Assembly: GCA_021030915.1 (NCBI GenBank)
Contig: JAGEMR010000227.1
Span: 1-27,305, forward strand
Reading direction: 5' to 3'
Length of the DNA: 27,305 bases
From: Astrothelium macrocarpum
Taxonomy: Eukaryota; Ascomycota; Dothideomycetes; Trypetheliales; Trypetheliaceae
In this document: positions 20,165 to 27,305 of the stretch, one piece after another
Numbering within the stretch: position 1 is the stretch's first letter
Layout: every line of letters begins with the position of its first letter
Notes under the pieces: generated by a model
The model's input: the letters and a program-made list of their open reading frames with translations, nothing else
The model's database searches: none
What the model was told of the DNA's origin: nothing
Program-made: the position numbers and the translations under genes

Positions 20165-22811
20165 ATGTTGGTCAATCTTCAGACGCCCCTCTTAGGGCTT
20201 CCAGCATTCATCGCGGTCTCAAGTCTCTTCGGTATCACATATGGCCAAAATCTTGATGCTCGTGGGACCACTTTATCCACCTTGGTCAAAAAGCAAGCTT
20301 CTACTAGTGGTTGGTCGTTCACCTGCAGCTTTAACTGCTACCAAACGCAAAATCCGCCTTCGTCATCGAGCACTGTATCGTCCTCGACCTGGACCCCATC
20401 CAGCTCTACGCCCCCGAGTTCGATCCCGTCCAGCTCAACACAAACACCAACTTATTCGCCATCTCAGTCAGCATCTTCTCCTCAGTGTCAACTTGCAGGA
20501 TCCAACTCGACCACAAATCCGGCATGTGCGCCGTCAACAGTAACAATCACTCCGTCGCCATCAGCATCACCTTCATCATCGCCTCCGCCTTCCTCTCCGC
20601 CTTCCTCTCCGCCTTCCTCTCCGCCTTCCTCTCCGCCTTCCTCTCCGCCTTCCTCTCCGCCTTCCTCTCCACCTTCCTCTCCGTCCTCGCCTCCATCATC
20701 GCCTCCATCATCGCCTCCATCATCGCCTCCATCATCACCCCAATCATCACCTCCATGTACTTCAACATCGATTGTTACTACGTTCTCTTACCCATCCTCA
20801 ACAACATCATATCCATCTAATTCAACAACCCCTCCTTCTACAGCTCCCACCACAACACCTACCACCATAGTATCTACCTCTATAACACCCACCACATCTC
20901 CTATATATGTCCCTACAACGTCTCCCACTTCAACGTTTCCTGTTGTAACATCGAATTCGTCCTCAACAATATGGTCATCTCCATATACTTCACAGTTAAG
21001 CTCATCGACACAATCTACAACATTGTCTACCACTTGGACCTCATCGAGCTGTTTTTCAGCATGCTCTGGCTCAACGATATCCTCTACTTGGACCAGCCCA
21101 GTAACGACTTCGCCTTGTACATTTTGTCAACCAACAGGTTCTTCTGCTTCAATAACATCTAGTATTGGTACATATTATGGACCTAGTAAGCGTCTATCTC
21201 TCCATCCTAATTAATCTTCAATGCTAACATTCTCACCTCTCTTGACTCCTAGTTTCCACGTTCTCAACATCATCTTCTTTTTATTCATATAATACATATA
21301 ATACATCAACTTTATCTTCTATTTTCTATTCATATAATACATCAACATTCTCTTCAAGTACACCAACAACTTCTTCATCTTCTTTATTTTATACATCTAC
21401 CACAACCGCGTCAACTACTTCAACGTCAGCTACACCATCAAGTTCTACATCAATTATTACATCTTTAGGATCCTCAACTTCTTCATATACTAGCACTGCT
21501 TCAACAACAACCACATCGGTATCATCTACATCTACATCAACATCAACTACCCTATCAACGATTACATCAAGTACCACGTCTTTACCATCTTCAACTTCTT
21601 CGGATCCTGGGACTGAAACTGACACTGACACCGACACTGATACTGATACAACGACGGACACCACATCAACATCAAGTACCGTCTATTCCACCATAACTCT
21701 GGCAACTCACTCTACAACATTATCCTCACCATCTTCAACATCATCATCTTCAACACCATCATCAACCTCATCATCTTCAACACCATCATCAACCTCATCA
21801 TCAACCTCATCGTCAACCTCATCATCAACCTCATCATCAACCTCGTCGTCAACATCCACTTCATCATCGACTCCATCTTCAACCTCATCTTCATCATCAA
21901 CCTCATCAATTTCTACTTCATCTTCAAATCCGACGTCAACATCGACTTCATCATCAACTCCATCGTCAACATCGACTGCATCATCAACATCGACTCCATC
22001 GTCAACGTCGACTCCATCTTCAACGTCCACTTCATCGTCAGGTTCATTGTCATCTTCATCTCCAACATCATCAATTTCAATTTCAACGTCAACATCAACA
22101 TCAACATCAACGATGTCGTCCCCAACATCGGCAACAACAACACCCAGCGGCCAAAGCGGAAACGGCGGAAATCAAGGTGGCAATCAAGGTGGAAATCAGG
22201 GCGGCAACCAGGGCGGCAACCAGGGTGGCAACCAGGGTGGCAACCAAGGTGGCAATCAGGGCGGAAACCAGGGTCAAGGTGGGAACCAGGGCGGCAACCA
22301 AGGCGGCAACCAGGGCAATCAAGGTGGTAATCAAGGCAATCAAGGTGGAAATCAGGGTGGAAATCAGGGTGGAAATCAGGGTGGAAATCAGGGTGGCAAC
22401 CAGGGTGGCAATCAGGGCGGAAACCAAGGTGGAAACCAAGGCGGAAACCAGGGCAATCAAGGCGGCAACCAGGGTGGCAACCAGGGCAATCAGGGCGGAA
22501 ACCAAGGTGGAAATCAAGGTAACAACCAAGGCGGCAACCAGGGCAATCAGGGCGGCAACCAGGGTGGCAACCAAGGCAATCAAGGTGGAAACCAGGGTGG
22601 AAACCAGGGCAATCAAGGTGGCAATCAGGGCGGAAACCAGGGCGGAAACCAAGGCAATCAGGGTGGAAACCAAGGCAACAACCAAGGCGGAAACCAAGGT
22701 AACAACCAGGGCGGAAACCAGGGCAATCAGGGTGGCAATCAGGGTGGAAACCAAGGTAGAAACCAAGGTGGAAACAGCAAGAGAGAAACTGTCAGAGGAC
22801 TATTCATCTAA
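20165..22811 (+). CDS. Secreted Ser/Thr/Pro-rich protein with C-terminal GGNQ repeats (two exons)
   Basis: Exons 20165-21185 and 21253-22811 join in frame to 859 aa. The 67-nt intron (GTAAGC...CCTAG) contains a GCTAAC branch site. The chosen ATG opens a signal peptide (hydrophobic to about residue 27, cleavage near TYG/QN). Order of parts: a short Cys-containing N-terminus (FTCSFNCYQ), an SSPP tandem array, a long Ser/Thr region with a Cys cluster (CFSACSG, CTFCQ), an acidic TDTDTDTDT stretch, more Ser/Thr, then about 200 residues of GGNQ/GNQ/GNNQ units, ending SKRETVRGLFI. Dense Ser/Thr implies heavy O-mannosylation and a rod-like, wall-associated or extracellular protein. The end is not hydrophobic, so a GPI anchor is unlikely. 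No catalytic domain is present. Adhesin, wall or matrix protein is inference; the exact family is unknown. Confidence 0.8.
20565..20755 (+). repeat. 12-bp tandem repeat encoding SSPP
   Basis: About eight copies of CCTTCCTCTCCG are followed by a variant set of about four copies of CCATCATCGCCT, all in phase with the reading frame. Copy number probably varies between strains, since whole units change length without a frameshift. Confidence 0.85.
22164..22775 (+). repeat. 12/9-bp tandem minisatellite encoding GGNQ and GNQ units
   Basis: About 50 units of the form GGN-GGN-AAY-CAR, with 9-bp GNQ variants and a few GNNQ, stay in frame throughout. Synonymous third-position differences (ggt/ggc/gga, aat/aac, caa/cag) mix along the array, as from repeated unequal exchange. 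Because units are multiples of 3 and lack stop-forming triplets, another plus frame and a minus frame are also open here; those are shadows. Confidence 0.85.
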
Positions 22812-23280
22812 CAGCACTTACAAAGGAACTACTACTAATAATTTTTGCGTGAAGATGGAAGAGGATTCGCTATAGAGAACGAATGAGATTCTTGTTCATT
22901 TGTCTGACTTGGCTTACTAATATCTTAAATAATCACCCAGCAAGTTCTTCTTAGTTGGGAGCATATTCTTTTGCAGCATTCTAATTGAAAATTGTCCTAT
23001 TCGATCACAAAGAACTTTGCCGATCGCGATTTACCTCTGCAAAAACCTTGAGATGACTCGAAAGTATCTGTCTGGTACACAAGGCTTGATTTAAACTCAA
23101 TATTGGCACTGTCCTCGGCAGAGGTCTTAAGAATTGCTTTTTTATGAATTGATATGCAAATTCATGCATATACACGGATCGTGAATAATTCAGAATAAAT
23201 TTATAAATTTCAGCCGTAGAAGAAAATTCTGTATCTTTCATTTTGTATATTTGATTGAGATCAAATAAATATGGAATCAT
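22812..23280. other. Transition from gene-bearing DNA to the right AT-rich block
   Basis: Downstream of the repeat-protein gene. On the minus strand two overlapping frames (ORF 23280-23005, and the next frame reading KTSAEDSANIEF) look weakly coding, so a gene end may lie here, its 5' part lost in AT-rich DNA. I cannot choose between them. Confidence 0.35.
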
Positions 23281-25320
23281 CGTTTTCTAATTCAGTTGAA
23301 TCATTTAAAACCATTTCTATTCAAAAATTTTAAAAAATAATTTCAAATTTTCATTCTTTTTTTCGTAAATCATATAAAAATGAATCAATATATAAAAATA
23401 ATTAAAAGATCTTCTATTATCGAAAATATTTATATAATTATTCTATTCATACGAATTTTTATGAATATCTTTTATAAATTTATAAAATTGATTATAATAT
23501 TCAATTATTTCATATAAAAAAAATGACTAATTAATAAATAATCCGTTTATATAAAAAAATAATCAATCATAATATAAATAAATTGAAAAAATTGAAAATA
23601 AAATTATATAAAAAAAGATTTTAAAAATAAATCATTTAAAAAATATTAATAAAATTAATCATTATATATAATTTATTTCATATTTTCGTATAATAGTCTA
23701 AATTTCATATTTTTTATCAATTATTAAATTCTGAAATAATTAATATTTTATTAATAATATTTTAAATTCTCATTTTTTTAATTAATCAAATTTTTAATAA
23801 ATAATAAATCATTATATGAAATTATTTTGATAAAATTTTAATAAATATTTATATTTTATTGGATATTTGGATTTTATTTAATCAATATCTTTTTTTAAAT
23901 ATTTATATTTATTAAATAGATTTTTATTATCAATTTTGATGAATTTTTTTAGAATTTCGTATAATTTTTTAATTTTTTTTTAAAAAATATCATTTTATTT
24001 TCAAATTTGATATTATTATTAATGATAATTTTTTAATTAATGATATATTTTATTATTTTATTAATGATTATTTGAAAAATTGAAAAATTTCATAAAATAT
24101 TCGTACGAAAAGAATATATTATTAAAATCATATTTTTAATTTTATTATTCAAAATTTTTTTTTCAAAAAAAATTCGAAAATTGATTTAATTCAATTATAT
24201 AAAAAATTGAAAAATTAAAATCGATAATTTAATAAAAAAAATTAAATATAAAATATTCAAAATAAAAATAATTAATTTCAAATTTTAAATATTTTAAAAA
24301 AATTTTATAATATTATTATTCATAATCATAATTTATTAAAATAAATAAAAAATTTTTAAAAATATATTAATTATATGATTTTTATGAATAATTATACGAA
24401 ATAGAATTTTTGATATATTTTATTTTCAATTATTTTTATTCATAAATCTAGAATTATAATATATATTTAAAATTATATTGATGATTTTGAATAAAATGAA
24501 TTTTCTATTAAAAAATAATAAAATTTTTATATGATTAAATAATTTTTTAAATTATTTTATTTTATAATAACTATTGAAATTATAAAATTTTATTAACAAA
24601 TTTAAATAAATATTATTTATAATAAATAATCTTTTTTATTATATAAAATAATCTTTTATAAAATGATGATAAAATAATTTATAAATTTTAATCTTTTCAT
24701 AAAAATAATAAAGAATTTTATATTCGAATTCAATAATATTAAAAAAAATATAATATATATTACGAATTTATAAATAATTTTTTATATTATATAATAATTT
24801 TAATTTTTTATTTTTATTATTATATAAATTATTTTGAAAAAATATGATAAAAATTATGAATTAATTCAATTTTAAAAAATATTTAAAATTTTTGAATTGA
24901 ATTTTGAAATTAATATCAAAAAATTTTATATAAAATAAAAAATTAATTTTATTAATTTTTAAAAAAAAAATTAATAATAAATCGATTTAATATTTTAATA
25001 AATAAAATTTTTATTAAAATTTTCATAAAAAATATATAAAATAAATATGATATTTATTATAAAATAATCAATTTAAAATTTTAAAATATGATAATTTTAA
25101 AATAATAATATCAAAAAAATCAAATTATATAATGATTAATTTTTTCTAAATTTATAATAAAAATTTTTTTCATTTTAATAATAAATAATGAATTTGAAAA
25201 AATTTTTTCTGATATTCATTATATAATTTCATAAAATCGTATAAAATTTATTCCAAAAAATATTAAAAGAATTCAATATTTAAAAAATTGGATTTATAAT
25301 AAATTTTAAAAAAAGATAAA
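23281..25320. other. Extremely AT-rich block without readable genes
   Basis: About 2 kb of nearly pure A/T with stops in every frame and no repeat structure I can name. It is consistent with heavily RIP-mutated transposon sequence. I see no gene. Confidence 0.6.
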
Positions 25321-25830
25321 TTTGTATGAAAAAAGCGAATTAATTGGATGGAAGAATTGATGATTGAATAACTGATTGAGTAGCTGGCAGAGCGTATGAA
25401 CGAGCAGCTGGCTAAAGAGCCGATTCAGCAGCTGGCCGAATAGCTGGAACAGTAGGATCAGTTGCGGGATATGAAGGTGGTGGAGCGTTCGGAAGAGCAG
25501 GCGGCGGAGAAGGTGGAGGAGCAAAGACGTACGAAGCGGAAGGCGGTACAATAGGAGAGGAGTTGGCGGAGAGGAGTTGGCGGAGCGGCTGGCGGAGCGT
25601 TTGGACGAGCAGCTGGCTGAGCAGCTGGCGGAGCGTGTGGACGAGCAGCTGGCTAGAGAGCCGATTCAGCAGCTGGCTGAGCAGCTGGTTGAACAGCTGG
25701 ATCAGCTGCTGGATATGGGGGTGGTGGAGCGTTCGGACGAGTAGCTGGCTGAGGAGCTGGCGGAGCGGCTGATGGAGCGTCTTGATGAGCAGCTGGCGGA
25801 GCAACTGGTGGAGCATTTCCTCCATTAATT
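25320..25830. pseudogene. GC-rich, internally duplicated low-complexity relic in the AT-rich block
   Basis: A GC-rich island rich in CAGCTGG. A module of 114-117 bp occurs twice (25384-25497 and 25624-25740), and a 14-bp unit is tandemly doubled (25558-25571, 25572-25585). The minus strand reads as a Pro/Ala-rich protein (GGNAPPVAPPAAHQDAP, NAPPPPYPAADPAVQPAAQP) broken by one TAG in each module and a frameshift near the 14-bp doubling. The plus strand reads as a Leu/Gln/Glu coiled-coil-like protein starting at 25349 (LAERMNEQLAKEPIQQLAE) with six stops, all TAA/TAG where CAA/CAG would fit. Minus is slightly favoured: fewer stops, and it lines up with the minus-strand relic at 26043-26330. Orientation and family are undecided. 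Confidence 0.45.
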
Positions 25831-26042
25831 ATGTCTATTTCAAAAGATAATTCGTATAAAAAATAAATCGATTTACGAAATGAGAAAAATGATCTCTTTT
25901 AATTTCACTTTTGATATTCATACGAAGGCTATTTATTTCAAATATCACGAAAAGATAGAAGATTCTTATTTGAAACATATACGGTATTTCTAAAATTGTG
26001 CTATTGATAAAAGAAAAATAATAAAAGAAAATTCGTATTAAT

Positions 26043-26330
26043 TTAATCAATTTTGATAGCATTTTCCAGGGTTTTCCCAGGTGCTTCTAATAGACCGGGT
26101 CCTTGTTCACTATCCTATTCATTCGGATCGTCTAATTCTTCCATTTCATCAGATTATATGATTTCCAATTCATCATCATCATTAATAATAATAGAATCAG
26201 TATTATTGGTTTTATTATCATTTCTGATAATGATTGGATTCTGTATAGAACCGTCAGATTATCCTTCATTTGAAATAGACGATCCGATTGCGGCAGAAGA
26301 AGCGCTAATCATATACGAATAACGTTTGTC
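26043..26330 (-). pseudogene. Acidic coding relic with three stops in place of Gln
   Basis: On the minus strand the frame reads YSYMISASSAAIGSSISNEG, then SDGSIQNPIIIRND, NDDDELEII, SDEMEELDDPNE and DSEQGPGLLEAPGKTLENA, ending at TAA (26045-26043). Three in-frame stops (TAA, TAA, TAG) are each one C-to-T change from a Gln codon. Composition is less AT-biased than around it. I do not recognise the family; a transposon-encoded protein is likely from context. Confidence 0.4.
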
Positions 26331-26970
26331 TTAATCATTCCATTTATAATTCCCACAATAACCTTTTAGATACCCTATTACTACAAGATATACTGGGAAG
26401 ACTGTTATACGTCCCTGGGTCTAATATGAGAAATATTATATATAAAATATCGATAATGATATATTTCGAGATTGAATCAGAATCGCGTTAACGTATAAAT
26501 TACGAATTCTATCAATATTAATAATATTAACAGATTCATTTGATATGAATTCAATCAAATCTTCTGATAGAATTAAAAAAATTTACGTTTGGGGATTTTT
26601 ATATAATACGATAAATACGTTATCTATTATTAATAAAATAGAATAATTGATAGACCCATTTTGAATTTACGAAATGTATATGAATCATATATTCAATGAC
26701 GAGCCGGCTGATAAAAGAACGGGTCTATTGATAGACGTAAATTTTTGATTGAATTTTATATAAAATCAATATAAATTCATTTTAAAAATCGAATAGAATA
26801 TGACTCATATGATGATGATGAAAATGAAAATGAAAATGGTGATATCTATTAATTCTATTAATTGATTCTTATACGAATATATTATAAATCAATTTGATTT
26901 TTTGAAACCAATTTGATTTGAAATTCATACAAATATATTATAATTCAGAAATCATTTATATTATTATTAC

Positions 26971-27027
<57 letters not shown>

Positions 27028-27305
27028 TGATATTGTTATTACTATTATCAATTTGATATTCCTATATTTGATTAATAACAAATACGTATCACGATAAAAA
27101 TGATATAAATATATACGAAAAAATAAATAAAATTGATGATCAATGATGGAAATAAAATTATATATTTCAGATTAGTCTATTTTGGATTATTCGAACGAGC
27201 GCTAGCAAGGGTCTAAATATGAATATACATTCGAATATATTCACAATTCATTCATAAAATTCATAATTCATGCTAATGCAATTCTTTTGATTCATAAGAC
27301 CCCTG
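26331..27305. other. AT-rich block to the window end
   Basis: No readable gene. It contains short (GAT) and (GAAAAT) triplications at about 26810-26842, the ATT microsatellite listed separately, and a small GC-richer patch near 27190-27212. Probably RIP-mutated repeat DNA. Confidence 0.5.
26958..27050. repeat. (ATT)n trinucleotide microsatellite
   Basis: A nearly perfect ATT/TAT run of over 20 units, with a few interruptions (ttactgatattg, ttactatta) at its ends. Confidence 0.9.

Noticed and set aside
22164..22775. Regular short repeat array as a possible CRISPR
   Set aside because: The units are contiguous 9/12-bp codons without spacers, inside an in-frame eukaryotic gene.

Overview
The window comes from a filamentous ascomycete genome (Pezizomycotina). 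The evidence is short introns of about 47-106 nt with fungal splice sites and branch points, an INO80 ATPase and a BRX1 protein of clear filamentous-fungal type, and two large AT-rich blocks containing repeats destroyed by C-to-T change, as expected of repeat-induced point mutation (RIP). The small F-box/2EXR-like paralogues and the two-compartment layout suggest Leotiomycetes (Helotiales), but that is inference.

Layout. 1-3600 is AT-rich. Its first 1.24 kb is a RIP-wrecked Fot1/pogo transposase on the minus strand. At 3601-3989 lies a frameshifted gene tail, followed by a 238-bp-class inverted-repeat element (MITE copy A). Then come an F-box-like gene (4454-5464, +), INO80 (6368-11690, -, 5 exons, 1679 aa) and BRX1 (12575-13610, +, 2 exons, 322 aa); the last two are divergent. 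A paralogue of the F-box-like gene follows in inverted orientation (14169-15137, -), then a third, more distant family member (15537-16238, +). MITE copy B (16519-16756, with a 4-bp target duplication) precedes a secreted type-B carboxylesterase (17052-18741, +, 3 exons, 513 aa). MITE copy C begins about 5 bp after the esterase stop codon. 19085-19850 is a decayed minus-strand gene whose internal stops can all be explained by C-to-T changes. 20165-22811 is a two-exon secreted Ser/Thr/Pro-rich protein ending in about 200 residues of Gly-Gly-Asn-Gln repeats. From about 23281 to the end the DNA is AT-rich again, interrupted by a GC-rich repetitive relic (25320-25830), an acidic coding relic (26043-26330) and a microsatellite.

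How the parts relate. The INO80-BRX1 pair (chromatin remodelling, 60S ribosome assembly) is a housekeeping core of about 7 kb. It is bracketed by an inverted segmental duplication that carries an F-box-like gene with its 5' leader, its 66-nt intron and a 3' noncoding repeat. The right half, from 13.8 to 23 kb, is accessory in character: small lineage-type genes, MITEs, two secreted proteins and a pseudogene. I found no operon-like system, CRISPR array, tRNA or rRNA. The most notable unexplained items are the new-looking MITE family and its placement around the esterase, the inverted duplication with a putative GC-AG intron in one copy, the C-to-T-inactivated gene at 19.1-19.85 kb, and the secreted GGNQ-repeat protein.
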